A DNA stretch of 64,000 nt from Ruegeria lacuscaerulensis ITI-1157. GTDB lineage: Bacteria > Pseudomonadota > Alphaproteobacteria > Rhodobacterales > Rhodobacteraceae. The position numbers and the translations under genes were made by a program. The notes below the pieces were generated by a model. That model saw only the letters and a list, made by a program, of their open reading frames with translations, was not told the origin of the DNA and searched no databases. Position 1 is the stretch's first letter, and each line of letters starts with the position of its first letter. This document shows, one piece after another, positions 8,879-19,612 of this stretch. The stretch is from assembly GCA_000161775.1 (NCBI GenBank), contig GG704596.1:3157816-3221815 (forward strand), given 5' to 3'.

Positions 8879-9490
8879 ATGAAAATGACCAAGAAACTCG
8901 CCATCCTTGCGCTTTCCACCGCCGTCGCCGCTCTGTCGACCCCCGCCTTCGCCCAGTCGCAGGGCGACTGGACCCTGGGTATCGGCGTCGGGTATCTGGA
9001 CCCGAAATCCGACAACGGTACGCTGGCCGGATTCAGCGCCGAGATCGACTCGGACACCCGCCCGATCTTCACCGCCGAATATTTCATTCGCGACAACCTG
9101 GGCATCGAACTGCTGGCCGCAACCCCGTTCAAGCATGACGTCACGCTGGGCGGAAGCGTCGATGCCGGCAGCGTCAAGCACCTGCCGCCGACCCTTTCGC
9201 TGAACTATCACTTCCCGACCAACAGCGCCTTCAAACCCTATGTCGGTGCGGGTCTGAACTATACCATCTTCTTCGACGAGGAATCGCCGCTGGGCGATCT
9301 CAAGGTCGACGACTCGTTCGGCGTGTCGCTGCAGGCCGGCCTGGACTATATGGTCACGGACAATGACGCGGTTCGCCTGAACGTCCGCTGGTTCGACATC
9401 GACTCGGACGTCACGCTGAACGGCGCGAACATCGGCAAGGCCGAGATCGATCCGTGGCTGGTCGGCGTGTCCTACGTCCATCGCTTCTGA
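8879..9490 (+). CDS. ompW: OmpW family outer membrane protein
   Basis: 203-residue outer membrane beta-barrel of the OmpW family. It has a signal peptide of about 25 residues ending TPAFA-QSQ, then GDWTLGIGVGYLDPKSDN and alternating amphipathic strands. It ends in VSYVHRF, the aromatic C-terminus that BamA recognises. OmpW proteins are eight-stranded barrels thought to pass small hydrophobic molecules. The gene lies on the opposite strand inside the leucine-degradation region, divergent from the acyl-CoA synthetase, with its own strong terminator. ATG at 8879 is chosen as the start of the signal peptide; an ATG two codons later is also possible. Confidence 0.9.
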   Translation: MKMTKKLAILALSTAVAALSTPAFAQSQGDWTLGIGVGYLDPKSDNGTLAGFSAEIDSDTRPIFTAEYFIRDNLGIELLAATPFKHDVTLGGSVDAGSVKHLPPTLSLNYHFPTNSAFKPYVGAGLNYTIFFDEESPLGDLKVDDSFGVSLQAGLDYMVTDNDAVRLNVRWFDIDSDVTLNGANIGKAEIDPWLVGVSYVHRF

Positions 9491-9504
9491 TCCTTCAATT
9501 GGAT

Positions 9505-9542
9505 ACGCCTCGCCGTGACCTCGTCGGCGAGGCGTTTTTCTT
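9505..9542 (+). terminator. Rho-independent terminator after ompW
   Basis: Perfect 11-base stem ACGCCTCGCCG (9505-9515) with CGGCGAGGCGT (9525-9535), a 9-base loop, then a T-run (TTTTTC). It lies 14 bases after the ompW stop and just before the convergent isovaleryl-CoA dehydrogenase stop. Confidence 0.88.
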
Positions 9543-10705
9543 CAGAGCATCTTGTTCATCAATTCCCGGCCGATCAGCATCCGGCGAATCTCGCTGGTGC
9601 CCGCGCCGATCTCCATCAGCTTGGCATCGCGGAAAAGCCGACTGACGGGTGCGTCGGCCAGGAACCCGGCGCCGCCCATGGCCTGAACCGCCTGATGCGC
9701 CTGCACCATCGCCTGCTCGGACGCATAGAGACAGCACGCGGCCGCATCCTGCCGGGTTACATCGCCCCGATCACAGGCCTTGGCGACCTCGTAGATATAA
9801 GCCCGGGCCGAGTTCATCGCCGTGTACATGTCGGCGATCTTGCCCTGCATAAGCTGGAAGGTTCCGATCGGCTTGCCGAACTGCTTGCGCTCGGCCAGAT
9901 AGGGCATGATCTCGTCCAGGCAGGCAGCCATGATGCCGGTGCCGATCCCGGCCAGCACCACACGCTCATAGTCGAGGCCAGACATCAGCACGGCAACGCC
10001 CTTGCCTTCTTCACCCAGCACGTTCTCGAAGGGCACCTCGACATCTTCAAAGATCAGCTCGGCCGTGTTCGAACCGCGCATGCCCAGCTTGTCGAAATGG
10101 GGCGAGGTCGAGAAACCGTTCATCTCCTTCTCGATCAGGAAGGCCGTGATGCCCTTGGACCCGGCCTCGGGGTCGGTCTTGGCATAAACAACCAACGTAT
10201 CGGCATCCGGGCCGTTGGTGATCCAGTATTTGTTGCCGTTCAGCCGGTAATGGTCATTGCGCTTTTCGGCGCGCAGCTTCATCGACACCACGTCCGACCC
10301 AGCGCCTGCCTCGGACATCGCCAGGGCCCCCACATTCTCGCCCGAAATCAAACCCGGCAGGTACTTCCGCTTTTGCGCTTCAGAACCGTTCAGCTTGATC
10401 TGGTTGACGCACAGGTTGGAATGCGCCCCATAGGACAGCGAAACCGAGGCCGAGGCCCGCGCGATCTCTTCCACGGCGACGACATGTGCCAAGTACGACA
10501 TGCCCGCCCCGCCATATTCCTCGGGAACTGTGATACCCAGCAGCCCCAGGTCGCCCATTTCCTTCCACAGCTCGTTGGGAAAGGCGTTGGTCTTGTCGAT
10601 CTCGGCCGCCATCGGCTTGACCCGCTCCTGCGCCCAGCGGTGCACCATCTCGCGCAGCGCGTTCACATCTTCACCCAGATCGAATTGCATTGTCGCCGTG
10701 AACAT
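9542..10705 (-). CDS. ivd: Isovaleryl-CoA dehydrogenase
   Basis: FAD-dependent acyl-CoA dehydrogenase of 387 residues that oxidises isovaleryl-CoA to 3-methylcrotonyl-CoA, passing electrons to electron-transfer flavoprotein. The family blocks are clear: [12 protein letters not shown] near 60, [13 protein letters not shown] near 130, the catalytic Glu in [10 protein letters not shown] near 245 (at the isovaleryl-CoA dehydrogenase position, not the C-terminal position of other acyl-CoA dehydrogenases), and QAMGGAGF near 350. The start at 10705 has AGAGGAGA upstream. It is separated from the rest of the pathway by ompW on the other strand, so it needs its own promoter in 10706-10800. Confidence 0.94.
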   Translation of the reverse strand: MFTATMQFDLGEDVNALREMVHRWAQERVKPMAAEIDKTNAFPNELWKEMGDLGLLGITVPEEYGGAGMSYLAHVVAVEEIARASASVSLSYGAHSNLCVNQIKLNGSEAQKRKYLPGLISGENVGALAMSEAGAGSDVVSMKLRAEKRNDHYRLNGNKYWITNGPDADTLVVYAKTDPEAGSKGITAFLIEKEMNGFSTSPHFDKLGMRGSNTAELIFEDVEVPFENVLGEEGKGVAVLMSGLDYERVVLAGIGTGIMAACLDEIMPYLAERKQFGKPIGTFQLMQGKIADMYTAMNSARAYIYEVAKACDRGDVTRQDAAACCLYASEQAMVQAHQAVQAMGGAGFLADAPVSRLFRDAKLMEIGAGTSEIRRMLIGRELMNKML

Positions 10706-10795
10706 CCGCGCTCTCCTCTTTCGCGTTAATGAACAGGTGTTCAATAAACTGATACAGACCTTTCCACGCGCGGTCAATCATCGCGTGACCCAAAT

Positions 10796-10818
10796 GAAAA
10801 AGCCGCCCTCGGGCGGCT
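10796..10818 (-). terminator. Rho-independent terminator of the gph-aminotransferase unit
   Basis: On the minus strand the stem AGCCGCC/GGCGGCT (10818-10801, tetraloop CGAG) is followed by TTTTTCATTT. It lies about 45 bases after the aminotransferase stop and upstream of ivd. A second bulged hairpin (10830-10855, GTGCGCC/GGCGCAC core) lies between it and the stop. Confidence 0.82.
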
Positions 10819-10861
10819 TGTGCAGGGTTCGAGCGTGCGCCGCATGGCGCACTCGATTGAA

Positions 10862-12053
10862 TTACTGTTGGAAAACAGCGCCGACCTCGGCGCGGATGAT
10901 GCCGGAAATCAGGCGGCAATCGTCCAGCGAGAAGGTCAGCGGAACGCGCATGTCGATGATCCCGCGCAGAATCCGGTCGGTCTCGGGCATCCGCTCCGAC
11001 TCGGCATAGCGCCAGCTGTCATAGCGCGAGGTGAACCCGGTTGGCTCCGCCCCGCCGAACCATTTCAGCTCGACCCCGCGATCGGCGCAGCGCCGCAGAA
11101 CCTCGGCGATCCGCTCGGGCGCCCAATCCAGCAGAAGGAACTGGATCGATGAACCGACATAGCTCTCCTCGGCAGGCCGCTCGACGATCGTCAGGCCGGG
11201 CGTGCCGCGCAGGCCCGCCTCGATCTCGGCATAGCGTTCGTTCCAGCGACGCACCTGCCGATCCAGATCGCGCAATTGGGGCCGCAGGATCGCCGCGCGC
11301 AGATTGTCCATCCGCCCCGACACGTTCGGCGTGGTGTACTTGATCCGCTCGAACACCTCGGGACCCGGCGCCGCAAGGTGGCGTTCATACAGCATGTACG
11401 AGCCCGACAGCATCGTGGCCTTGGCCGCCAGCATCTCGTCATCGGTGATCAGCAGCCCCCCCCTCGCCCGAGTTCACATGTTTGTAGGTCTGGCAGGAAT
11501 AGCAGCCGATCGCCCCCTGACGGCCGGACAGTTGCCCGCGCCAGGCGGCACCCATCGTGTGGGCACAATCCTCGATCACCGTCACCCCGGCGGCGTCGCA
11601 CATCTGCATCAACCGGTCCATGTCACAGAGGTGCCCGCGCATGTGGCTGAGCATCAGAACCTTGGCGCGGTCCAACTTGGCCTCCAGATCGTCCAGATCG
11701 ATGGTCAGCCCCTCGGTCACGCCGACGAAAACCGGGCGCGCATTGACCGAGGCGATCGCCCCCGGCACCGGGGCCAGCGTGAAAGCGTTGGTCAGAACCG
11801 CGTCTCCCGGCTGGACCCCCACGGCACGCAGGGCCGTGGCCAGCGCATAACCGCCCGATGCCACGGCCAAGCAGTATTTCGCCCCCATCTGCGCGGCAAA
11901 TTCCTGCTCCAACAGGGCGGTTTCACTCAGCTCTCCGGGGGCCACGTTGTAGCGGTGCAGCCGCCCGTGGCGCAGAACGGCCAGCGCCGCCTCGATCGCC
12001 GCGTCGGGGATCGGCTCCTGTTGGGTGAAACTGCCTGAAAATCGCTCGGTCAT
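10862..12053 (-). pseudogene. DegT/DnrJ/EryC1/StrS-type PLP aminotransferase, frameshifted
   Basis: The first frame (12053-11439) gives a normal start, MTERFSGSFTQQEPIP, and runs through the PLP site QTYKHVNSGEGG, with the Schiff-base Lys191. It then stops after 204 residues. The continuation is in the next frame from about 11455 to 10862 (from LLITDDEMLAAKATML to EVGAVFQQ). The shift falls in a run of eight G (8 C at 11456-11463 on the plus strand); seven would restore a 396-residue protein of normal family length. The rest shows no decay, so the cause may be a recent slip, phase variation or a sequencing error. The family transaminates sugars or cyclitols; the substrate is unknown. It lies 40 bases after gph. 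Confidence 0.85.
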
Positions 12054-12093
12054 GGCGTCGTTTGTGGGGCCAGTCGCAGCCCGGGTCAAGAGA

Positions 12094-12765
12094 TCAGGCC
12101 GCCGCGCCCACAAGCTCGGCGACGATTGCTGGCAGATCGTCGAAATGGTGCAGCAGCGCCTCGGGCTGCAGTGCGGCCATGTCATCGCCGGACGGGCCGA
12201 AGGTCACAAGGATCGAAGGCACTCCGGCGGCGCGGGCCGTATTCCTGTCGGTATCCGAGTCGCCCACCAGTATGCAGTGGTCGGGATGCCCGCCGGCCCG
12301 GCGCGCGGCTTCGCGCAGCGGTGCAGGGTCAGGCTTGCGCACTGGCAGCGTGTCCGCCCCCACCAGCGAGCCGAACAGCGCCCGCGCGCCCAGCCGCGTC
12401 ATCAGCAGCTCGGCCAGCGCCTCGGGCTTGTTGGTGCAGATGCCGACACCGTATCCGGCGGCTTTCAGCGCCTCGACCGCCTGCAGCGCACCGGGATAGA
12501 AGGTGGTGCGGGTGTCGATCGCCTGCGCATAAGCATCCAGAAGGACCGGGTAATAGGCATTCACGGCTTCTTCGTCATAGGCGCCCACGCGTTTCAGCCC
12601 GTGAGTCAGCATCATCCGCCCCCCGCGCAAGGCCACGCCCGCATCCTGCCCGTGCACCAGCACATCGCCATGCCCCATCTGCCGGAAACAGTGGTTCGCC
12701 GCCGCCAGCAGATCGCCCGACGTATCGGCCAAAGTCCCGTCCAGATCGAAGATGACCGTGCGCAT
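12094..12765 (-). CDS. gph: HAD-family hydrolase, probable phosphoglycolate phosphatase
   Basis: 223-residue haloacid dehalogenase-type phosphatase. Motif I is FDLDGTLADT (nucleophile Asp7, acid Asp9), motif II ICTNKP with Thr, motif III Lys in VRKPDP, and motif IV GDSDTD. A helical cap lies between motifs I and II. Closest in pattern to phosphoglycolate phosphatases, which salvage 2-phosphoglycolate from DNA repair, but HAD substrates are hard to assign from sequence. It is divergent from glmU, sharing a gap of 133 bases, and is followed by the broken aminotransferase gene on the same transcript. Confidence 0.85.
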   Translation of the reverse strand: MRTVIFDLDGTLADTSGDLLAAANHCFRQMGHGDVLVHGQDAGVALRGGRMMLTHGLKRVGAYDEEAVNAYYPVLLDAYAQAIDTRTTFYPGALQAVEALKAAGYGVGICTNKPEALAELLMTRLGARALFGSLVGADTLPVRKPDPAPLREAARRAGGHPDHCILVGDSDTDRNTARAAGVPSILVTFGPSGDDMAALQPEALLHHFDDLPAIVAELVGAAA

Positions 12766-12898
12766 TCTGTCTCCTTGCTCGGCAGGTTTGCGCCATGTCG
12801 TGTTGCAAACGGCAATCTTGTTTGATGGCCGAACGGCTTGCGCCCCTGCCCTCAGCGGATAAAACGGACCGCGACAAAACAAAAGAGAAAACGCATTC

Positions 12899-14251
12899 AT
12901 GAGCACTGCCCTTGTCATCCTTGCCGCCGGAAAAGGCACCCGGATGAATTCGGATATCCCAAAGGTCCTGCACCCGATCGCCCAGGTTCCTATGCTGGTG
13001 CACGCCATGCGCGCCGGGTCGGTTCTGGCACCCGAACGCACGGTCATCGTCACCGGCCACGGCTCGCAGGCGGTGGCCAAGGTCGCGCAGGCCGAGGATG
13101 AAGACGCGCGCATCGTCGTGCAGGACCAACAGTTGGGCACCGCCCATGCCGTCGCCCAGGCGCGCGCGGCGTTGGACGGGTTCACCGGCGACGTGGTCGT
13201 TCTGTACGGCGACACCCCGTTTCTGCAACCCGACACGCTGGAGCGCATGATCGCCGCGCGGGCCGACAACGATCTGGTGATCCTGGGTTTCGAGGCCGCC
13301 GACCCGGCCCGGTATGGCCGCTTGGTGATGAACGGCGACGCCCTGGAGCGGATCGTCGAGTTCAAGGACGCGTCAGATGAAGAACGCGCCATAACATTCT
13401 GCAATTCAGGCCTTCTGGCCTGTGACGCCGGCACCCTGTTCGACCTGATCGACGCGGTCGGAAACGACAACGCCTCGGGCGAATACTACCTGACCGACGT
13501 GGTCGAGATCGCGCGCGACCGCGGCCTGAAGGTCACCGCCGTTTCGTGCGACGAGGCGCAGACGCTGGGCGTGAACTCGCGCGCCGATCTGGCCGCGGCC
13601 GATGCCGTGTTCCAGGCCCGCGCCCGGGCCGAGCTGCTGGATCTGGGCGTCACCCTGATGGCCCCCGAGACGGTCTTTCTGGCCGCCGACACGGTGATCG
13701 GCCGCGATACGGTGATCGAACCCAACGTGGTCTTCGGCCCCGGTGTCACGGTCGAAAGCGGCGCGACGATCCGGGCGTTTTCGCACCTGGAAGGCTGCCA
13801 TGTCAGCCGCGGCGCCGTGGTCGGCCCCTATGCCCGGCTGCGCCCGGGGGCGGAACTGGCCGAAAACACCCGCATCGGCAATTTCGTCGAGATCAAGAAT
13901 GCCGAAATCGCCGAGGGCGCAAAGGTCAATCACCTCAGCTATGTCGGGGATGCTTCGGTCGGCGCGGGCACGAATATCGGCGCGGGCACCATCACCTGCA
14001 ACTATGACGGCGTGATGAAGCACCGCACGGTGATCGGCGAGAATGTCTTTGTCGGCTCGAACACCATGCTGGTGGCCCCGGTCACCGTGGGCAGCGGCGC
14101 GATGACGGCCACCGGCACCATCGTGACCCGCGACGTCGAACCCGACGCCCTGGCGGTGGGCCGCGCCAAACAGGAAAACAAGCCGGGCTATGCCCGCAAG
14201 CTGTTCGAGATGCTGAAGGCGAAAAAGGCACGCCGGGACAAGGGAGCCTGA
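12899..14251 (+). CDS. glmU: Bifunctional UDP-N-acetylglucosamine pyrophosphorylase/glucosamine-1-phosphate acetyltransferase
   Basis: Makes UDP-GlcNAc for peptidoglycan and lipopolysaccharide. The 450-residue protein has the N-terminal uridyltransferase domain with LAAGKGTRMNSDIPKVLHP at residues 7-25 and YGDTPFL near 104. The C-terminal left-handed beta-helix acetyltransferase domain (from about 245) carries hexapeptide repeats, including NFVEIKNAEI and the catalytic region GAGTITCNYDG. It lies 4 bases before glmS, so the two hexosamine steps are made from one mRNA. The ribosome site is weak (AAGAGAAAA). Confidence 0.97.
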   Translation: MSTALVILAAGKGTRMNSDIPKVLHPIAQVPMLVHAMRAGSVLAPERTVIVTGHGSQAVAKVAQAEDEDARIVVQDQQLGTAHAVAQARAALDGFTGDVVVLYGDTPFLQPDTLERMIAARADNDLVILGFEAADPARYGRLVMNGDALERIVEFKDASDEERAITFCNSGLLACDAGTLFDLIDAVGNDNASGEYYLTDVVEIARDRGLKVTAVSCDEAQTLGVNSRADLAAADAVFQARARAELLDLGVTLMAPETVFLAADTVIGRDTVIEPNVVFGPGVTVESGATIRAFSHLEGCHVSRGAVVGPYARLRPGAELAENTRIGNFVEIKNAEIAEGAKVNHLSYVGDASVGAGTNIGAGTITCNYDGVMKHRTVIGENVFVGSNTMLVAPVTVGSGAMTATGTIVTRDVEPDALAVGRAKQENKPGYARKLFEMLKAKKARRDKGA

Positions 14252-14255
14252 GTAA

Positions 14256-16079
<1,824 letters not shown>

Positions 16080-16085
16080 GCCGCC

Positions 16086-16772
16086 ATGCCGGACAGCCCT
16101 TTGGACCAGATCAGGGCCCATGCCGACCCGGACCGGGCCGCCCAGATGGCGGCCTATCACAAGGTCGACCGCCCCTATCTTGGGGTCCCGAACCCGGTGC
16201 TGAATGATCTGACCAAAAGCTGGCGGCAACAGATGGACGTGGACGCCCGTATCGCGCTGGCCGATCAGCTGTGGCAGACCAACATTCACGAGGCGCGGCT
16301 GGCCGCCGCCAAGCTACTGACGCAGGCGCGCATCCGCCCCGATCAGGCGGTTTGGGACCTGCTGCAAAGCTGGCTGCCCGATTTCGACGCCTGGGCGGTG
16401 GCCGATCATGCCAGCATGGCCATGCAAAAGCGCCTGTGGGCCGATCCGTCGCGGCTGGATCAGGTCGAAGGCTGGACGACCTCTGATCACATGTGGACCC
16501 GGCGCGCGGCACTGGTCGCCACCCTGCCCTGGACCAAGCAAAACCACCCCAAGCCCGAGGACCTGCAGCGCCGCGACCGCATCCTGGGCTGGGCCGCCAG
16601 CTATGTCCCCGATCGCGACTGGTTCATCCAGAAGGCGGTGGCCTGGTGGCTGCGCGACCTGTCCAAACACGACCCCGACCGGGTACGAGCGTTTTTGGCC
16701 ACGTACGGTGACGCGATGAAGCCCTTTGCCCGCAAAGAGGCCGGCAAGTACCTGAAAGATCAGTCGGAATAG
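16086..16772 (+). CDS. AlkD-like DNA alkylation repair protein
   Basis: 228-residue alpha-helical protein of the AlkC/AlkD HEAT-repeat family, glycosylases that remove N3- and N7-alkylated purines. Recognisable pieces are YLGVPNPVLNDLTKSW near the N-terminus and the repeat core WTTSDHMWTRRAALVATLPW. The conserved Asp in FDAWAVADHAS fits the catalytic acid region. It starts 6 bases after glmS with little ribosome site, so it is probably translated by coupling. Its last 13 bases overlap the convergent lipoprotein gene. Family likely; activity not shown. Confidence 0.82.
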   Translation: MPDSPLDQIRAHADPDRAAQMAAYHKVDRPYLGVPNPVLNDLTKSWRQQMDVDARIALADQLWQTNIHEARLAAAKLLTQARIRPDQAVWDLLQSWLPDFDAWAVADHASMAMQKRLWADPSRLDQVEGWTTSDHMWTRRAALVATLPWTKQNHPKPEDLQRRDRILGWAASYVPDRDWFIQKAVAWWLRDLSKHDPDRVRAFLATYGDAMKPFARKEAGKYLKDQSE

Positions 16773-17173
16773 ACGTCCAACTCGACCAGTTCGTCAAACG
16801 GCACCAGCAGGGCGCGCATCGCCTCGAGCGAGAGCCGCCCGCCGCCGCCCTCGGGGCCGGGCGCGGGAACCAGCGTCACATAGGCCTGCGCCCCGGTCTT
16901 CGTCACCACGACCCGGCCATTCCGCTCGGCTTGCACCAATGGCGTTTCCAGCCAGCGCCCCGGCTTGTTCGGATCGCCCAACCCCGCGATCGTGCGTTTC
17001 GCACCACTCCAACCGGGTTGCGCCGCCGCAACGGGCTGTGCCGCGACGACCTCGGTTTCGGAGACCACCGCATCCGGTTGAACGGCCGGCGTTTCTGGCG
17101 ACCGGTCCAAGGTCTGTCGCACCGCATCGCAGCCGGTCAGAAACGCAGGAAAAAGGAGAAACAGGTATCGCAT
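16760..17173 (-). CDS. Putative lipoprotein of unknown function
   Basis: 137 residues. A short signal sequence ends in the lipobox FLTGC, so Cys15 would be lipidated and the protein anchored in the envelope. A Pro/Ala/Val-rich linker (about 25-60) precedes a small domain with KRTIAGLGDPNKPGRWLETPLV and VVVTKTGAQAYVTLVP. I recognise no named family; related short proteins are common in Rhodobacterales. It converges on and overlaps the AlkD-like gene by 13 bases and is divergent from moaA. Confidence 0.72.
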   Translation of the reverse strand: MRYLFLLFPAFLTGCDAVRQTLDRSPETPAVQPDAVVSETEVVAAQPVAAAQPGWSGAKRTIAGLGDPNKPGRWLETPLVQAERNGRVVVTKTGAQAYVTLVPAPGPEGGGGRLSLEAMRALLVPFDELVELDVYSD

Positions 17174-17264
17174 CCGACCAGCCTACCCTTGCCCGCGCCC
17201 GTGTTCCACCCCTCAAGCGCAGTTCTGACTTGTCGCAAGGCGCCGGGCGCTTTACCTATTGAAC

Positions 17265-18272
17265 ATGACCGCTCCGCTGATCGACCCGTTTGCCCGCGCA
17301 ATCACCTATCTCCGCGTCTCCGTCACGGACCGCTGCGATTTCCGCTGTGTCTATTGCATGTCCGAAAACATGACCTTTCTGCCCAAGAAAGAGCTGCTGA
17401 CGCTGGAAGAACTGGACCGGATGTGTTCGACCTTCATACGGCTGGGCGTGGAAAAGCTGCGGATCACGGGGGGCGAGCCGCTGGTGCGCCGCGGGATCAT
17501 GGGCTTCTTCGGTTCGATGACCCGGCATCTGGACAGCGGCGCGCTGAAAGAGCTGACGCTGACCACCAATGGCTCGCAACTGGCCCGGTTCGCCGACGAT
17601 CTGTATGCCGCCGGCGTGCGGCGGGTGAATGTCTCGCTCGACACGCTGGACGAGGACAAGTTCGCCCAGATCACCCGCTGGGGGCGGTTGAAACAGGTGC
17701 TGAGCGGGATCGATGCCGCACAGAAGGCCGGGTTGCGCATCAAAATCAACGCGGTGGCCCTGAAAGGGTTCAACGAGGAAGAACTGCCCAAGATCACCCG
17801 CTGGTGCGCCGAGCGCGACATGGACCTGACCTGGATCGAGGTCATGCCCATGGGTGATATCGGCAACGAGGACCGGCTGGACCAGTACTGGTCGCTGAAG
17901 GACGTCCGGGCCGAATACGAAAACCACTATACCGTCACCGATCTGGCCGAGCGCACGGGCGGACCGGCGCGCTATGTCCGGTTGGAGGAAACCGGGCAAA
18001 AGATCGGTTTCATCACGCCGCTCAGCCATAATTTCTGCGAAAGCTGCAACCGCGTACGCCTGACCTGCACGGGCGAGTTGTACATGTGCCTGGGGCAAGA
18101 GGACATGGCCGACCTGCGCGCGCCCCTGCGCGACGACCCCAACAGCGAAGAGCCGCTGGAACAGGCGATCCGCGCGGCGATTACCCTCAAGCCCAAGGGC
18201 CATGATTTCGACTATTCCCGCCAGAAGATCGACGGCCAGATGAGCCGTCACATGAGCCACACGGGCGGCTGA
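17265..18272 (+). CDS. moaA: GTP 3',8-cyclase (molybdenum cofactor synthesis)
   Basis: Radical SAM enzyme of 335 residues that starts molybdopterin synthesis by cyclising GTP. The SAM-binding cluster is Cys24, Cys28 and Cys31 (CDFRCVYC). The second, substrate-binding cluster is at the C-terminal [12 protein letters not shown]...[14 protein letters not shown] is the SAM-contacting motif. ATG at 17265 is preferred to the in-frame TTG two codons earlier. The gene is one base upstream of waaA. Its product could serve the molybdenum hydroxylase at 37799-40507. Confidence 0.96.
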   Translation: MTAPLIDPFARAITYLRVSVTDRCDFRCVYCMSENMTFLPKKELLTLEELDRMCSTFIRLGVEKLRITGGEPLVRRGIMGFFGSMTRHLDSGALKELTLTTNGSQLARFADDLYAAGVRRVNVSLDTLDEDKFAQITRWGRLKQVLSGIDAAQKAGLRIKINAVALKGFNEEELPKITRWCAERDMDLTWIEVMPMGDIGNEDRLDQYWSLKDVRAEYENHYTVTDLAERTGGPARYVRLEETGQKIGFITPLSHNFCESCNRVRLTCTGELYMCLGQEDMADLRAPLRDDPNSEEPLEQAIRAAITLKPKGHDFDYSRQKIDGQMSRHMSHTGG

Positions 18273-18273
18273 C

Positions 18274-19572
18274 ATGGCAGACCAGTCGGGGCAACCCACG
18301 GCGCTGTACCGTGTGTACTGCGCGTTGACGTCCATCGCCATGCCATTGGCCTGGCGCACCGTTCGCGCCAAGCTGCAGACGGCGGGTGTTTCCGAGGTCC
18401 GTCGGCGCGAGCGGCTGGGCCATGCGAGCCAGCCCCGGCCCGACGGTCGGTTGATCTGGTTCCACGCGGCCAGCGTGGGCGAGAGCCTGTCGGTTCTGAG
18501 CCTGATCAAGCGCATGAGCGAACGGATCGAGGATGCGCAGTTCCTGATCACCTCTGGCACCCCGACCTCGGCGGCGCTGGTGGAAAAACGTCTGCCGCCG
18601 CGCACCCGTCACCAATACCCCCCGCTGGACAGCGCCAGACCGGTGGCGCGGTTTCTGGATCACTGGCGGCCCGATGCCGGCGTCTTCGTCGAAAGCGAGA
18701 TCTGGCCACGCCTGATCGTCGAGACCGCCCGGCGCGGGACGCCATTGGCCCTGCTGAACGCGCGCCTGTCCGAGAAATCGGTGGCCGGGTGGAAAAAGCG
18801 CCCCGACACCGCCCGCTATGTCCTGAGCCAGTTCCGCCTGTTCCTGACGCAAAACGACCGCACGGCCGCAAACCTGATCGCCATGGGCGCGCCCGCCGAT
18901 CTGGTGCAGCCCGGAACCAACCTCAAGGCCATGTCCGATCCGCTGCCGGTGGATCAGGACACGCTGACGCAGATCCGCGCGCAAATCGGCAATCGGCCGG
19001 TCTGGATCGCCAGTTCGACCCATGCCGGCGAGGAGGAGACCGTTCTGGCCGCCCATGCCGAATTGCTGAACCGCCGGCCCGACCTGTTGCTGCTGCTGAT
19101 CCCCCGCCACCCGGAACGGCGGGACGAGGTCTGCACCCTGATTGATGCCGCAGGTCAAAGCCACGCCCAGCGCAGCGCCGGGCAGCCGATTACCGACGAC
19201 ACGCAGGTCTATGTGGCCGATACATTGGGCGAAACCGGAACGTGGTACGCGTTGTGCCCGATCGTGTTTCTGGGCGGATCGCTGAAAGAGATCGGCGGCC
19301 ACAACCCGTTCGAACCCGCACAGGCCGGGGCCGCGGTGATCACCGGTCCGGGTTACTACAATTTCGCCGAGACATTTGCCCCGCTGGTGGACAGCGGTGG
19401 CGCGGTCGAAGTCGCTTCGGCACCCGAGTTGGCCAAGGCGGTCGAGCTCTGGCTGTCGGACAGATCGGCGCTGGCAGCAGCGCAAGCGGCGGCGCAGTCC
19501 TGCGTGAATACCCAGAAATCGGCGCTGGATTCGGTTGTGGATACGCTATGCGACAAGCTGGGCCTTAACTGA
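18274..19572 (+). CDS. waaA: 3-deoxy-D-manno-octulosonic acid transferase
   Basis: Glycosyltransferase that adds Kdo to lipid A precursor at the cytoplasmic face of the inner membrane. 432 residues, with a hydrophobic N-terminal anchor near residues 15-27. The family motifs HAASVGE (near 66), the Glu in VESEIWP (near 134), and the C-terminal GGHNPFEPA (near 347) are present. It begins one base after moaA stops, using a GGGCGG site inside moaA. Coupling of these two unrelated functions is probably just close packing. Confidence 0.95.
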   Translation: MADQSGQPTALYRVYCALTSIAMPLAWRTVRAKLQTAGVSEVRRRERLGHASQPRPDGRLIWFHAASVGESLSVLSLIKRMSERIEDAQFLITSGTPTSAALVEKRLPPRTRHQYPPLDSARPVARFLDHWRPDAGVFVESEIWPRLIVETARRGTPLALLNARLSEKSVAGWKKRPDTARYVLSQFRLFLTQNDRTAANLIAMGAPADLVQPGTNLKAMSDPLPVDQDTLTQIRAQIGNRPVWIASSTHAGEEETVLAAHAELLNRRPDLLLLLIPRHPERRDEVCTLIDAAGQSHAQRSAGQPITDDTQVYVADTLGETGTWYALCPIVFLGGSLKEIGGHNPFEPAQAGAAVITGPGYYNFAETFAPLVDSGGAVEVASAPELAKAVELWLSDRSALAAAQAAAQSCVNTQKSALDSVVDTLCDKLGLN

Positions 19573-19585
19573 CCGGCAAGCGGCA

Positions 19586-19605
19586 GCGGGGGCCTGCGCC
19601 CCCGC
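19586..19605. terminator. Possible bidirectional hairpin between waaA and the M20 gene
   Basis: An 8-base GC stem GCGGGGGC/GCCCCCGC with loop CTGC lies between two convergent genes. No T-run follows on either strand, so it may act only as an mRNA-end barrier. Confidence 0.35.
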
Positions 19606-19612
19606 CACGGTA

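Noticed and set aside
11439..11463. Programmed ribosomal frameshift in the aminotransferase
   Set aside because: No stimulatory hairpin or internal Shine-Dalgarno was seen at a suitable distance, and the family is not known to need one. A slip or sequencing error is simpler.
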